Origin: Cytophagales bacterium Alg240-R148
GTDB lineage: Bacteria > Bacteroidota > Bacteroidia > Cytophagales > Cyclobacteriaceae
Reading direction: 5' to 3'
Assembly (NCBI GenBank): GCA_900537185.1
Contig: LS999826.1
Location: 496,001-560,000 of the forward strand
DNA length: 64,000 nucleotides
In this document: piece after piece, positions 7,719 through 17,987 of the stretch
Layout of the letters: every line of letters starts with the position of its first letter
Position numbering within the stretch: the first letter of the stretch is position 1
Translations under genes and position numbers: made by a program
Notes under the pieces: generated by a model
What the model was told of the DNA's origin: nothing
Databases searched by the model: none
Seen by the model: the letters and a program-made list of their open reading frames with translations, nothing else

Positions 7719-9421
7719 TCGAATACCGTTTTCCCTCCAATTACAGTAGTGGTAACTTTGGCATTTAAAATCTCAGATTCTTCCACCTCCATAATGTCCT
7801 TATCAAAAATTGTGAAATCAGCTAGCTTTCCTATTTCCAAAGACCCTTTGTCTTGTTCCTCAAATGCTGCGAAAGCGGCGTTAATAGTATACGATTGCAA
7901 TGCTTGTTGTCTGGTCATTTTCTGTTCTGGTTCATACCCACCCGCTGGTTGTCCTTTGAGCGTTTTTCTACTAACTGAAGCATAAAAAGACGGGATTGGG
8001 TTTAATGGTTCCACTGGAGCGTCTGTCCCGTTGGTCACAACTGCGCCAGATTGTAAAAGTTTTTGCCAAACATAGGCGCCTTCTTCAATCCTTTCTTTGC
8101 CCAGGCGATCAATTGCCCAGGGGCGGTCGGACGACATGTGGATGGCCTGCATTGCCGGGATAACTCCTAACGCTGCAAAACGAGGGATGTCTTCTTTGCT
8201 GATGTGCTGGGCGTGTTCAATTCTAAAACGGTGGTTTTTCGCTTTTTCAGGAGCAGCTTTAAAAGCGCTTTCATATCGGTCCAAAATTTCTCTGTTGGCA
8301 CGGTCTCCAATGGCATGCGAACATACCTGGAACCCTTTGTCAACTCCTTTTGTAGCAATATCCGCTACGTAGTCCATAGACAATGTAGCCATTCCGGTGT
8401 GGCCAGCCCGGTCCGAATAAGGTTCTAACAACCAGGCACCTCTGCTGCCCAAAGCTCCATCGCAATTGAGTTTGATGCTTCTTATAGTTAAAAGGTGGTC
8501 GGTACTGTCAATGGTAGGGCCGGATTCAAGAAACTCCTCCACCAAGGTTGCATCAAAGCCAGTGACCATAACATACAAACGAATGCCGAGTTGTTGGTTG
8601 TTTTTGAAACTTCTAAATAGATCAATGCTTTCTCTGGTAGCGCCGGCATCGTGAAATGAAGTAATACCATTGCGCTGGCATGCTTTGATCGCCATTTCCA
8701 GTGCTTTGGTGTTTCGAGCGATATCATTTGCTGGAATTACTTTTCCAACTACTCCCATGGCTCTTTCATTAAATATACCAGTAGGGTTGCCTAGTGCATC
8801 GGTAATGATTTCCCCACCTTCTACATCCAGCTGATTCTGATTTTCCATGTTGATAGAACTAACTCCAGCCAACTCCATGGCCTTGGTATTGGCCAATGCG
8901 GCATGGCCACTGGCATGCCAAATTAATACTGGATTGTCGGGAGATACAGCGCTTAATCGATCGTGGGTGGGAAACCCTTTTATTAATGTATCCGTACTGT
9001 TGACCCATTTACTTTGGTGCCAACCTCTACCTAAAATCCATTCTCCTGGAGCTGCATTTTGTGCAGCAATTTGTACCTTTTCTAGTATTTCATCATAACT
9101 TTCTGTATTGAGTAAGTCCAGGTTTAACTCGTTGTGGCCAATGCCCATGATGTGGGCGTGGGATTCTATAAATCCCGGTGTTAAAGTTTTGCCGTTTAGA
9201 TCAATTTTTTTTGTGTTGGCGCCTTGGAATTTAATCATTTCACTTGTTTCTCCAACCCCAATAATCCGATCGCCTTTTACAGCAACAAACCCAGCTTTAG
9301 GTTGCGCATCTACGGCTGTATAAATATTGCCATTGAAATAAATGGCATCTGCTGTGTTGGTTTCGTCCTCAGCAGAACAAGAAAATAGAGCGATAAATAA
9401 AAAGGTCAGTAATTTTTTCAT
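7715..9421 (-). CDS. YtcJ-like amidohydrolase, probable lipoprotein
   Basis: A 568-residue metal-dependent amidohydrolase of the YtcJ type. The first metal motif is ESHAHIMG with His88 and His90; further ligand motifs are RIEHAQH and GTDAPVEP. The N-terminus MKKLLTFLFIALFSCSAEDE is a lipoprotein signal with the modified Cys at residue 15, so the enzyme is probably anchored in the envelope. The start at 9421 is preferred to 9454 because it begins directly with the signal. The family hydrolyses amide or N-formyl bonds of small molecules; the substrate here is unknown. It is coupled by a 4-base overlap to the D-threonine-aldolase-like gene. Confidence 0.85.
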   Translation of the reverse strand: MKKLLTFLFIALFSCSAEDETNTADAIYFNGNIYTAVDAQPKAGFVAVKGDRIIGVGETSEMIKFQGANTKKIDLNGKTLTPGFIESHAHIMGIGHNELNLDLLNTESYDEILEKVQIAAQNAAPGEWILGRGWHQSKWVNSTDTLIKGFPTHDRLSAVSPDNPVLIWHASGHAALANTKAMELAGVSSINMENQNQLDVEGGEIITDALGNPTGIFNERAMGVVGKVIPANDIARNTKALEMAIKACQRNGITSFHDAGATRESIDLFRSFKNNQQLGIRLYVMVTGFDATLVEEFLESGPTIDSTDHLLTIRSIKLNCDGALGSRGAWLLEPYSDRAGHTGMATLSMDYVADIATKGVDKGFQVCSHAIGDRANREILDRYESAFKAAPEKAKNHRFRIEHAQHISKEDIPRFAALGVIPAMQAIHMSSDRPWAIDRLGKERIEEGAYVWQKLLQSGAVVTNGTDAPVEPLNPIPSFYASVSRKTLKGQPAGGYEPEQKMTRQQALQSYTINAAFAAFEEQDKGSLEIGKLADFTIFDKDIMEVEESEILNAKVTTTVIGGKTVFE

Positions 9422-9824
9422 CGAGGTTTGAGTTAAGTTTCTTGAAAATAACAAAAATTCACTAATTTATAATTATACCCATTGGAATGTGTCCAATTAT
9501 GTTGTGGTCTCTCCATACCTAAAACGGAGGGGCTATTGCCTTCAATTGCTTCATAAAACACTTTTCAATTTTAATGCATTGTTCTTAGTTGTAGAGAAAA
9601 GAAGGATTGCAGAAAAAAAATAATGGAGAAATATTGCAAGTGGAATAATGAAATCTCCTAAGAATATTTAATTCGATGCGGGTATAGTGTTTGTTGGTTT
9701 ATGTTGTGTGTTGTTTTTGTTATATTTATGATTAAAAAGTTAGACTAAGAATGTAGTTTTTAGCTTATGTTAATATTTTGAATCTGATAAATTATTATAT
9801 AAATTATAAGCTAGGATTACGCGT
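9422..9824. other. Intergenic region, nothing recognised
   Basis: About 400 bases separate the divergent amidohydrolase and TPR protein genes. The stretch is AT-rich. I found no convincing small gene, RNA, terminator or full TTTG-N19-TAnnTTTG promoter, although promoters for both neighbours must lie here. Confidence 0.4.
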
Positions 9825-11324
9825 ATGAAGGGATTATTGTTTTCTTTTTTTTTCTGTTTTGTTGCTCTTAAAGTTAGTTTTGCTTTTCAAACAGAATTTT
9901 CCAGTATTACTCCAACGGATTCAATAAGAATCGAGGCCATGTTAGGGGATGCCTTTAAAACAGCTTCTAAATCTCCGGCCAAAGCAATGATGCTGTGCAA
10001 CGAAGCATTGGTTTTGTCAAAAAGGCTAAATTGGCCCATGGGAATAGCAGGTTCGTACAGTAGAAAGGGTGTAGTATATTATTATTTGGCCAGTTATGAC
10101 TCTGCTTTAGGCCAATACTACGAGGCGCTGAAGATATATGAAAGGCTCGGGGATGTAAAAAGGCAGGGCGCAATTCTAAACAACATTGGGCTGGTGTTTC
10201 AGTCAAAACAAGAGCACGAAGAGGCTAGGTCTTATTATAAAAAGGCACTTGAATTTTCCCATCAACTAAAAGATGAAGGCCAGGTAGCGGGCATCAATAT
10301 GAATCTAGGTATTATTTATAGGCAATTGGGCGAGTTGGATAGTGCATTCATATTTTATAAATCGTCCAAAAAGGTATTTGAAAAGGTTGGGAACAGGAGA
10401 AGTTTGGCATCTGTGAACAACAATATTGGCATGGTGTTTTTGACAATTGAAGAGTTGGACAGTGCAGAAGCTTATTATGTCAAAGCATACGATCTGGCAA
10501 AAGCACAAGACAATTTAAGTTTGGTAGCGCAAACACTTAATAATTTAGGGAAAGTTAATGCGATGCGGCGGAATTATGATTCTGCCCTCTACCTTTTACA
10601 AAATGCTTTTCTAATAACCGATAGCTTAAACCTGAAAATGGTGAAGTTCGAAATACTTGAAAACCTTAAGTTATTAGAAATTGATCAAGAAAACTACCAA
10701 CAGGCACTTGCGTTTCAAAGCCAGGAATTGGAACTTAGAAAGTTAATATTTGATCAAGAAAAAGAGGCGCAAGTTGCACGGATGAAAGCCATATACGCAG
10801 TTGCTGAAGCGAACAAACAGGTTGTTAGGAGCCAAGAAAGCCTGGAATGGCAAAAACGTTGGAATGAGGTACTCATAGTGTCGTCAGTGTTTTTAATGGC
10901 TTTTGTAGTAGCCCTATGGCGGGTTTTCAAAATTAAAACGAAAGCAAATAAAGTACTGAAAGTGTTGAATGAGCAAATTGTAGATAAAAACAATGAGATT
11001 TTAACGACATCTGAAGCCCTCTCTTTGGCCAACCAACAAATTAGCTCCATAAACAACAGTTTAGAGAAAAAGGTGGAAGAAAGAACGCAGAAATTGAAGG
11101 ACCAAAATAACAAACTAATTGACTATGCCCATTTCAATGCTCACGAGGTAAGAGGGCCAGTGGCTCGGTTATCGGGCTTGTTGTTATTGATTGAGGACCA
11201 TCCCGGTTCGGTGAGTGACGAAGAGTTTAGGAAACGGGCTTCAGAAGACATCGCTGCTTTACAAGATAGAGTGAATAAGATTTCCAAAGTGTTGAACTCA
11301 GAAGATTGGTCTATAGAAAGATAG
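9825..11324 (+). CDS. TPR membrane protein with kinase-like H-box but no ATPase domain
   Basis: A 499-residue protein: signal sequence (1-20), about six to seven tetratricopeptide repeats (30-300), one membrane segment (about 346-364), a coiled coil (370-430), then a block matching a histidine-kinase dimerisation helix, NAHEVRGPVARLSGLLLL, with His440 in the phospho-acceptor place. The protein stops about 60 residues later, so no HATPase domain exists. The frame is open and ends in an ordinary TAG, so this does not look like a truncation. A second protein of the same design lies at 45597-47201. In this class TPRs would face the periplasm and the H-box the cytoplasm. It may be a dimerising or phosphotransfer protein working with a separate kinase; that is inference. 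Confidence 0.75.
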   Translation: MKGLLFSFFFCFVALKVSFAFQTEFSSITPTDSIRIEAMLGDAFKTASKSPAKAMMLCNEALVLSKRLNWPMGIAGSYSRKGVVYYYLASYDSALGQYYEALKIYERLGDVKRQGAILNNIGLVFQSKQEHEEARSYYKKALEFSHQLKDEGQVAGINMNLGIIYRQLGELDSAFIFYKSSKKVFEKVGNRRSLASVNNNIGMVFLTIEELDSAEAYYVKAYDLAKAQDNLSLVAQTLNNLGKVNAMRRNYDSALYLLQNAFLITDSLNLKMVKFEILENLKLLEIDQENYQQALAFQSQELELRKLIFDQEKEAQVARMKAIYAVAEANKQVVRSQESLEWQKRWNEVLIVSSVFLMAFVVALWRVFKIKTKANKVLKVLNEQIVDKNNEILTTSEALSLANQQISSINNSLEKKVEERTQKLKDQNNKLIDYAHFNAHEVRGPVARLSGLLLLIEDHPGSVSDEEFRKRASEDIAALQDRVNKISKVLNSEDWSIER

Positions 11325-11401
11325 AAGGAAGACCTTAATTAATTGTTTTTAAGCTGTTTTTTTGATGTCAATATTTGTTTCTTTGAGAAAAAAAGGATGG
11401 C

Positions 11402-12610
11402 ATGAAAAAATATTTTTTATTGGGTTTAATTTTGTGGGTTTTTCAAGCGCAAGCACAGACTTTTGATTTTCATACTTCTGATACTACCGACCAGAATAAA
11501 AGTTACCCAATGTATTATACTGGCGAATTAAAGTACCACTTTGGTGCCCATTTGCCCACAGGAGTGTCTTCCTTAAAAGAATTGGAGGAAAACCCTTTTA
11601 GCGCTATGGAGTTTCGATTAGGCGTAAAGGGATATGGTAGAAAGAAATGGCATCAATTTTTCAACTATCCAACCTATGGTTTGGGGTATTACCAGGCAGT
11701 ATTCCACCCCAAGAGCAATGTTTTAGGCAATCCTTCTGCGGTGTTCCTGTATTTTAATGCGCCATTTAAAAAGGGTAAAAAGGTCGAATTTGGATATGAT
11801 TTAGGTATTGGAATATCCTATAATTTTATTGGTTACGATCCAGAATCAAATCCAGACCAAACAGCTATTGGTTCAGATGCCAATGTTTATTTTGCAGCTA
11901 GTTTAGAAGCACGGTACAAATTGTCAAAACGATTGGAAGGTACTACGGGCTTGGATTTTACCCACTTCAGCAATGGAAGAACCCGAACCCCCAACAAAGG
12001 CGTGAACTTAGTGGCTCTAAATACAGCAGTAAAATATACTTTTAAACCGCGGGATAGGCGCACGCGAAAAAGAATCCAAAAAGACTTGCCCGGACAACCC
12101 GAATTTATTCGGCATGTGCTTCCCGAACATAAAAAACAATGGGAGTACTACGTTTTTTTAAATGGAGGAGTGAATACATCGTCCATCAATTTTGAAGACC
12201 GTTCTACTTACTATGCTTGCGGCTCGATGGGCTTGGATGTAATGCGACATTATTCTAGAGTAGGCAAATATGGCTTGGGCTTGGATTTCTTTTACGACGC
12301 ATCTTTGGTCGAAAATTATGCCGAGGATTATGGAGGCGATGAAAGTAAGGTGCCAACAAGAAAATTATTTTATTCTGGAATTCATATTGGACATGAATTA
12401 ATGGTGCAACGCTTTACGGTGGTCACCCACCTGGGGTTTGCCTTTAGAGAAATAAAAGACAAAGGCAGTGTTTATGCTCGTGTTGGTCTTCGGTACGACG
12501 TGAGCAAAAGGTTTTGGGGTCGTGTAGCACTAAAAGTTCCGAATGGTTTTGTTGCGGATTTTATCGAATGGGGTATTGGTTATAGTTTTTTTAAGGCCGA
12601 GAAAAATTAA
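11402..12610 (+). CDS. PagL-like lipid A deacylase / acyloxyacyl hydrolase
   Basis: A 402-residue outer-membrane barrel protein with signal peptide (cut near AQAQ, residue 19). The segment FTHFSNGRTRTPNKG (His188, Ser190, Asn191) matches the catalytic HxSN motif of PagL 3-O-deacylases, and the surrounding strands (YGLGYYQAVF, FGYDLGIGISYNF) fit a beta-barrel. PagL alone is about 170 residues; this protein has extra barrel or C-terminal sequence, as do many Bacteroidota homologues. The expected role is removal of an acyl chain from lipid A in the outer membrane. Its TAA overlaps the stop codon of the convergent helicase gene. Confidence 0.75.
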   Translation: MKKYFLLGLILWVFQAQAQTFDFHTSDTTDQNKSYPMYYTGELKYHFGAHLPTGVSSLKELEENPFSAMEFRLGVKGYGRKKWHQFFNYPTYGLGYYQAVFHPKSNVLGNPSAVFLYFNAPFKKGKKVEFGYDLGIGISYNFIGYDPESNPDQTAIGSDANVYFAASLEARYKLSKRLEGTTGLDFTHFSNGRTRTPNKGVNLVALNTAVKYTFKPRDRRTRKRIQKDLPGQPEFIRHVLPEHKKQWEYYVFLNGGVNTSSINFEDRSTYYACGSMGLDVMRHYSRVGKYGLGLDFFYDASLVENYAEDYGGDESKVPTRKLFYSGIHIGHELMVQRFTVVTHLGFAFREIKDKGSVYARVGLRYDVSKRFWGRVALKVPNGFVADFIEWGIGYSFFKAEKN

Positions 12611-15036
12611 TGAATAAGAGACATCTTTTGAATTTTGTCTTGTAAAGATTCCGTAGATACCGAGTCTCTTAAACGGTCGACAATAATAGGGAAGGCGAGT
12701 GGAGTAAAGGGAGCTGGGCTTGTAAATACAATCTTTTGTTCATTGATGCGCTTCAAAGCTTGGCGCATGCGTTCTTCTTCCAGCTGAAAATCCAATACCT
12801 CTTGGAAGGCCTGTCGCAATAACAATGAATTGGGTTCATGTTCCATGAGTACTTTGTATATTAATTGAGCGGAGGTTTGCGTATGCCGGTCTTTTTGCTC
12901 TTTCCCTGGGTACCCTTTGAACAGCAAGCCTGCAATGGTAGCAATATCTCTGAATCTTTTTCTTCCCATTTCAGTGCTGTTGACACTTTGGATGATGTCG
13001 TTGTGTAAATTTTCGAAACGGAATAAATCCAATTCCAAAGCCGCTTCAATTGGGATTTTTTGATCGGACAACAACTCAAACCCATAGTCGTTGATGGCAA
13101 TGGATATGGAGATGGGGTGGGTGCTAGCAATTCTATAAGCGACCAAAGCCGCAATTCCTTCGTTTACAAAACGGCCTTCAAATGGATAAAAAAGGACATG
13201 GTGGCCTTCTTCAGTATTAAATTGTTCGATTAAAAACTCGCCTAAGGCTGGGAGAATGGAAGCGCTTCTTTGCAATTGTAAAAGTGGTTCTATGCAACGC
13301 ATTTCGGCATCTAACGGCCCATTTATTAGATAATCATCTATGTTTTTTCTAATGATGGTAGACATTTGTGATGACAGTGGCATTCTACCTCCCTGCCAAG
13401 AAGGAACTTTTGCTTTTTTCTTTTTGGACCGTACCACTGTTGCTGTATTGCCACGGTTGGTTACTAGTTCCAATGCCTGGCCTGCAAACCAAAATACATC
13501 GCCAATATTCAGCCTGCTAATGAACCATTCTTCAATGGTACCAAGTCTTTTTCCTTTTTTTAACTGTACTACTGTAGCATGCTCCCCAACAATGGTTCCA
13601 ATGGAAAGCCTGTGTCGCAAAGCTATTTTTCTACTTACCACCTTAAAAATTCCTGATTCTACCACCACTTTATGGTAGTCGTCATAAGCATGCAGAGCAC
13701 TTCCACCAGCGGTGATGAAGCTCAAAACTTCTGTCCATTCCTCTGCTGTTAGAAATTGAAAGCAAAAAGTATTCTTCACTTCCAAATAAATTTCATTGGG
13801 ATCAAACCCATCTGAAACGGCAAGTGTTATTAAGTATTGAATTAAAACATCAAATGACTGAACATAGGGTATTCTGGATTCTGCAACTTTGTTTTTGACA
13901 GCTTTGCGCAAAGCAGAGGCCTCAATTAATTCCAAAGCATGGGTTGGAACAAAATGAATGGTGCTGGTCTGGCCAGGTGCGTGGCCACTTCGTCCAGCCC
14001 TTTGAACAAACCTAGAAACACCCTTTGGGCTTCCAACTTGGATGATGTTTTCTACCGGCCTGAAGTCCACTCCCAGGTCCAAACTAGAAGTACAAACAAC
14101 AATTTTCAATTGCCCCTCATGCAGTGCGTTTTCAACCCAATCGCGCAAATCTTTGCTGATCGCACTGTGGTGCATGGCCATGATGCCTGCAAATTGTGGT
14201 GCAGCCTCTAAAATTTTTTGATACCAAATTTCTGCTTGAGACCGCGTATTGGTAAACAGCAGGGTGGAGTTACTCTTCTCCAAAATGGGTATCACTTTTT
14301 GTAGAAGCACAATTCCCAAGTGACCGGCCCATGGCAAGGAGTCAATTTTGTTTGGCAATACAGATTGTACTTCAATTTTTTTTTCACTTTTACTCTGTAT
14401 TAGAGTGGTAAGGTTTTTTCTAAATCCTGGGCCTAATAAAACCTCCATTGCCTGTTCTAAATTGCCAATTGTAGCAGAAATGCCCCAAGTTTTTAAATGG
14501 GGGAGTATCGTTCTAAGTCTAGAAAGCCCTAGCTCTATTTGGACCCCTCTTTTGGACCCGAGGAGTTCATGCCATTCATCTGCCACAAAATAACGCAGAT
14601 GTTGGAAATAGGATCGGTATTTTTTTTGAGCCAACAACAAGTGCAGCGATTCTGGTGTGGTAATGAGTATGTCAGGTGGGTGGGCTTTAATTTTTTGGCG
14701 TTCCTTTTGTGTGGTGTCTCCAGTTCTGATGGCTACTGTCCAATTGCTATTTAGGCCTTCTATAGCCCGCTTTGAAGCCAATTCAATTTCTTTAGCCAGC
14801 GCTTTGATAGGGGTAATCCAAATTACTTTTAGCCCTTTTTTGTATTCTGTTTGGACGCTTTCTGAAATAATAGGGACTAATAAAGCGTAGGTTTTACCGC
14901 TACCAGTTGGTGCATTGACTATTCCTTGCAAACCCTGGGCAACGGCCTGCCAAGTGTTGCGTTGGAAAGCATGAACCGACCACTTTTTAGATTGGAACCA
15001 AGTAGTGCCTTTTTGAAGGTGGAAGGGTAGGGGCAT
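12607..15036 (-). CDS. Lhr-type DEXH helicase (ligase-associated DNA damage response type)
   Basis: An 809-residue superfamily 2 helicase. Walker A is in NAPTGSGKTYALL near residue 40, the DEXH box reads DEWHEL near 152, motif III is SATIGN, and the second RecA domain has the QRAGRSGH motif VI. The long C-terminal part (about 430-809) corresponds to the Lhr-type winged-helix and DUF4910-like region. It most resembles the 'ligase-associated DNA damage response DEXH box helicase' group, normally clustered with an ATP-dependent DNA ligase and a metallo-exonuclease. Neither partner is next to it here. The role is probably 3'-5' DNA unwinding in repair. Confidence 0.85.
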   Translation of the reverse strand: MPLPFHLQKGTTWFQSKKWSVHAFQRNTWQAVAQGLQGIVNAPTGSGKTYALLVPIISESVQTEYKKGLKVIWITPIKALAKEIELASKRAIEGLNSNWTVAIRTGDTTQKERQKIKAHPPDILITTPESLHLLLAQKKYRSYFQHLRYFVADEWHELLGSKRGVQIELGLSRLRTILPHLKTWGISATIGNLEQAMEVLLGPGFRKNLTTLIQSKSEKKIEVQSVLPNKIDSLPWAGHLGIVLLQKVIPILEKSNSTLLFTNTRSQAEIWYQKILEAAPQFAGIMAMHHSAISKDLRDWVENALHEGQLKIVVCTSSLDLGVDFRPVENIIQVGSPKGVSRFVQRAGRSGHAPGQTSTIHFVPTHALELIEASALRKAVKNKVAESRIPYVQSFDVLIQYLITLAVSDGFDPNEIYLEVKNTFCFQFLTAEEWTEVLSFITAGGSALHAYDDYHKVVVESGIFKVVSRKIALRHRLSIGTIVGEHATVVQLKKGKRLGTIEEWFISRLNIGDVFWFAGQALELVTNRGNTATVVRSKKKKAKVPSWQGGRMPLSSQMSTIIRKNIDDYLINGPLDAEMRCIEPLLQLQRSASILPALGEFLIEQFNTEEGHHVLFYPFEGRFVNEGIAALVAYRIASTHPISISIAINDYGFELLSDQKIPIEAALELDLFRFENLHNDIIQSVNSTEMGRKRFRDIATIAGLLFKGYPGKEQKDRHTQTSAQLIYKVLMEHEPNSLLLRQAFQEVLDFQLEEERMRQALKRINEQKIVFTSPAPFTPLAFPIIVDRLRDSVSTESLQDKIQKMSLIH

Positions 15037-15100
15037 AGTCTATTATTTCAAAATTTGGTTGTTGGTGGTATTTAAAATTAACCTGAAAAATAGAAGGACC

Positions 15101-15132
15101 AAAAAAAAGGGAAGCAATTGCTTCCCTTTTTT
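15101..15132 (-). terminator. Terminator of the aconitase gene
   Basis: A perfect 18-base palindrome (GGGAAGCAATTGCTTCCC) flanked by eight A and six T residues lies 20 bases beyond the aconitase stop. The tracts also allow it to act on the plus strand. Confidence 0.8.
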
Positions 15133-15154
15133 ATTTTATGTGGTTACAAGAATA

Positions 15155-17422
15155 TTATACTCCTTGTTGTTTTTTAATCAAATTCAATGCGCTTCCTGCT
15201 TTGAACCATTCAATTTGCTGGCTGTTGTAAGAATGGTTGACAGAAATTTGCTCTGAAGTACCATCGGCATGAACAATTTCAATTGTCAATGGTTTTCCTG
15301 GAGTGAAATCTACCAAATCAACAAAGTTGAAAGTATCGTCTTCTCTAATTTTGTCGTAATCGGCCTCGTTAGAAAAGGTCAAGCCTAACATTCCTTGTTT
15401 TTTTAGGTTGGTTTCATGAATTCTAGCAAATGATTTTACTAAAACTGCCCTAACGCCTAAATGTCGTGGCTGCATGGCTGCGTGTTCTCTTGAAGATCCT
15501 TCTCCATAGTTGTGGTCACCCACTACAATGGTAGGGATTCCAGCGGCTTTATAAGCCCTTTGTGTAGCAGGCACGGAACCCGTTGCACCAGATGCTTGGT
15601 TGGTAACTGTATCTGTTTTTTCATTGAAAAAATTAACAGCACCAGTTAAGGTGTTGTCCGATATGTTATCCAGATGGCCTCTGAATCTTAGCCATGGTCC
15701 AGCCATAGAAATGTGGTCTGTAGTACATTTTCCTTTTGCTTTGATTAAAAGCTTGGCGCCAGTAATGTTTTTACCGTCCCAAGGAGCAAATGGCGTTAAC
15801 AATTGAAGGCGTTTAGAACCGTCATTTACGTGTACTACCACGCCACTACCGTCTTCAGCAGGTGCTTGGTATCCAGCATCTTCTACGTCAAAACCTTTAG
15901 AAGGAAGTTCGTCACCAGAAGGGGCATCTAACATAACTGTTTCGCCTTGTTCGTTGACCAAGCTGTCTTTAAGCGGGTTGAAGGTAAGATCACCAGCAAT
16001 AGCCAATGCAGTCACCAATTCAGGGGAAGCTACAAAAGCATAGGTATTAGGGTTGCCATCCGCTCTTTTTGCAAAGTTTCTATTAAAAGAGTGTACAATG
16101 GCATTTTTTTCTTTTTTATCTGCACCTGCTCGGTCCCATTGTCCAATACATGGGCCACAGGCGTTGGCAAAAACACTGGCACCAATTTTATCGAAAGTAT
16201 CAATGAAGCCATCTCTTTCTATGGTAAACCGAACTTGTTCCGATCCAGGAGTTATTGTGAATTTGGCTTTTGTAGCTAAATTTTTATCGGCTGCTTGTTT
16301 GGCCAAGGAAGCTGCTCTTGAAATGTCTTCATAAGAAGAGTTGGTACAAGAACCAATTAAACCAACTTCAATTTTTGTCGGCCATCCATTTTTTTCAGCC
16401 GCAGCTTTCATTTCAGAAACCGGCGTTGCGATGTCTGGTGAAAATGGACCGTTCAAATGTGGTTCTAACTCTGATAAGTTAATCTCAATAACTTGATCGA
16501 AGTATTGCTCTGGGTTGGCGTATACCTCAGGGTCAGCATTTAAATGCTCCTTAATGCCATCTGCCAAAGTAGCTACATCTGCTCTATCAGTGGATTGTAA
16601 ATACCTTGCCATGCTATCGTCGTAACCAAAAGTAGATGTGGTTGCTCCAATTTCAGCCCCCATATTACAAATAGTTCCTTTTCCAGTACAGGACAATGCA
16701 TTGGCGCCCTCGCCAAAATATTCCACTATGCAACCAGTGCCACCTTTTACGGTAAGGATGCCTGCAACTTTTAGTATTACATCTTTGGCCGAGGCCCAGC
16801 CATTCAGCTTGCCGGTTAATTTTATTCCTATCAATTTAGGGAATTTTAGTTCCCAAGGCATTCCAGCCATAACATCAACTGCATCAGCGCCACCAACTCC
16901 AACTGCAACCATGCCCAGTCCGCCAGCATTCACGGTGTGAGAATCGGTTCCAATCATCATACCTCCAGGGAAGGCATAATTTTCCAACACTACTTGGTGA
17001 ATAATTCCAGCGCCAGGTTTCCAGAATCCAATTCCATATTTGTTGGAAACAGATTCCAAAAAGTTAAAGACTTCACCACTTGCCGTGATAGAGTTCTTTA
17101 GATCTTGTTGAGCGCCTTCTTTGGCTAAAATAAGGTGGTCGCAGTGTACAGTAGAAGGTACAGCAGCTTGTTTTTTGCCTGCCTGCATGAATTGTAACAA
17201 GGCCATTTGGGCGGTGGCATCTTGCATTGCAACTCTGTCAGGAGCAAAATTTACGTAAGATTTACCTCTTTCGAAGTTTTCGGTTTTTTGTTCGTGGTGT
17301 AGGTGGGTGTAAAGAATTTTCTCCGATAAGGTTAAAGGTTTGTTCACAACCTTTCGGGCTTCCTCGATTTTTCCGGGAATGGAGGCGTAAAGTGCCTTAA
17401 TCATGTCAATATCAAATGCCAT
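15155..17422 (-). CDS. acn: Aconitate hydratase
   Basis: A 755-residue [4Fe-4S] aconitase of the mitochondrial type, interconverting citrate and isocitrate in the TCA cycle. The three cluster ligands are visible: Cys359 in [15 protein letters not shown], and Cys422 and Cys425 in [10 protein letters not shown]. The C-terminal swivel domain has the [15 protein letters not shown] substrate-binding motif. The length is typical for the mitochondrial-type enzyme without a transit peptide. It is transcribed alone between its own -7 promoter element and a strong terminator. With PEP carboxykinase and GAPDH elsewhere in the window, it points to a respiring organism with gluconeogenic capacity. Confidence 0.97.
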   Translation of the reverse strand: MAFDIDMIKALYASIPGKIEEARKVVNKPLTLSEKILYTHLHHEQKTENFERGKSYVNFAPDRVAMQDATAQMALLQFMQAGKKQAAVPSTVHCDHLILAKEGAQQDLKNSITASGEVFNFLESVSNKYGIGFWKPGAGIIHQVVLENYAFPGGMMIGTDSHTVNAGGLGMVAVGVGGADAVDVMAGMPWELKFPKLIGIKLTGKLNGWASAKDVILKVAGILTVKGGTGCIVEYFGEGANALSCTGKGTICNMGAEIGATTSTFGYDDSMARYLQSTDRADVATLADGIKEHLNADPEVYANPEQYFDQVIEINLSELEPHLNGPFSPDIATPVSEMKAAAEKNGWPTKIEVGLIGSCTNSSYEDISRAASLAKQAADKNLATKAKFTITPGSEQVRFTIERDGFIDTFDKIGASVFANACGPCIGQWDRAGADKKEKNAIVHSFNRNFAKRADGNPNTYAFVASPELVTALAIAGDLTFNPLKDSLVNEQGETVMLDAPSGDELPSKGFDVEDAGYQAPAEDGSGVVVHVNDGSKRLQLLTPFAPWDGKNITGAKLLIKAKGKCTTDHISMAGPWLRFRGHLDNISDNTLTGAVNFFNEKTDTVTNQASGATGSVPATQRAYKAAGIPTIVVGDHNYGEGSSREHAAMQPRHLGVRAVLVKSFARIHETNLKKQGMLGLTFSNEADYDKIREDDTFNFVDLVDFTPGKPLTIEIVHADGTSEQISVNHSYNSQQIEWFKAGSALNLIKKQQGV

Positions 17423-17458
17423 ATAACTTAAAGTTTAAATGGGTTAGTAACCAAAGTG

Positions 17459-17466
17459 CAAAAATA
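17459..17466 (-). promoter_or_regulatory. -7 element for aconitase
   Basis: TATTTTTG on the minus strand fits the TAnnTTTG consensus, 37 bases before the start codon. The -33 region is poor. Confidence 0.4.
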
Positions 17467-17529
17467 CTAATTTTTATGGCTTTTTCTTAAAGATATGATA
17501 AGAGAATTTGATGATTTTATAAATGATTT

Positions 17530-17982
17530 TTATGAACTTCTTACTTTATCCAATAATTTGTTCAGTTCGGCTACATCTAAGTCTTTTACATGTTCAAAAA
17601 TTTTATCAAAGGCATCCGTTTTTGGGTCCATATTGTGGAGCAATTGTAGCCCTTTTTCACTAATGGTTATAAAGGTTTCTCTTTTGTCGTCTTTGTTTCT
17701 TTTTTTATCCACCAACTCTTTTATGCGCAGGCGTTCCACAATCCTTGAAGCATCCGACATTTTCTCTATCATGCGCTCTTTGATAAGGCCTATCGATACG
17801 CTTTCCGGATATTGCCCTCTAAGAATGCGCAAAACATTGTATTGTTGCCGTGTGAGTTCATAAGCCTTGAAAAATTGATTCAGCTCATTGACCACATAAC
17901 TGTGTGTATGCAATACATTGATTAATAGTTTTTGCCTATCAGAAACAAAGCTTTCTTGGTGGATTTCGTCCTCTATGCGCAT
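17530..17982 (-). CDS. MarR-family transcription regulator
   Basis: A 150-residue winged-helix protein with the MarR order of helices. The DNA-binding helix-turn-helix lies at about 55-95 (YNVLRILRGQYPESVSIG followed by MIEKMSDASRIVERL), and the wing has the conserved Asp-Lys-Arg stretch (KKRNKDDKRETFITIS). It follows folE by 5 bases and is the last gene of a queD-folE-marR operon. It could report on oxidative or ligand stress and repress its own operon, but no operator was identified. The effector is unknown. Confidence 0.85.
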   Translation of the reverse strand: MRIEDEIHQESFVSDRQKLLINVLHTHSYVVNELNQFFKAYELTRQQYNVLRILRGQYPESVSIGLIKERMIEKMSDASRIVERLRIKELVDKKRNKDDKRETFITISEKGLQLLHNMDPKTDAFDKIFEHVKDLDVAELNKLLDKVRSS

Positions 17983-17987
17983 TGAGT

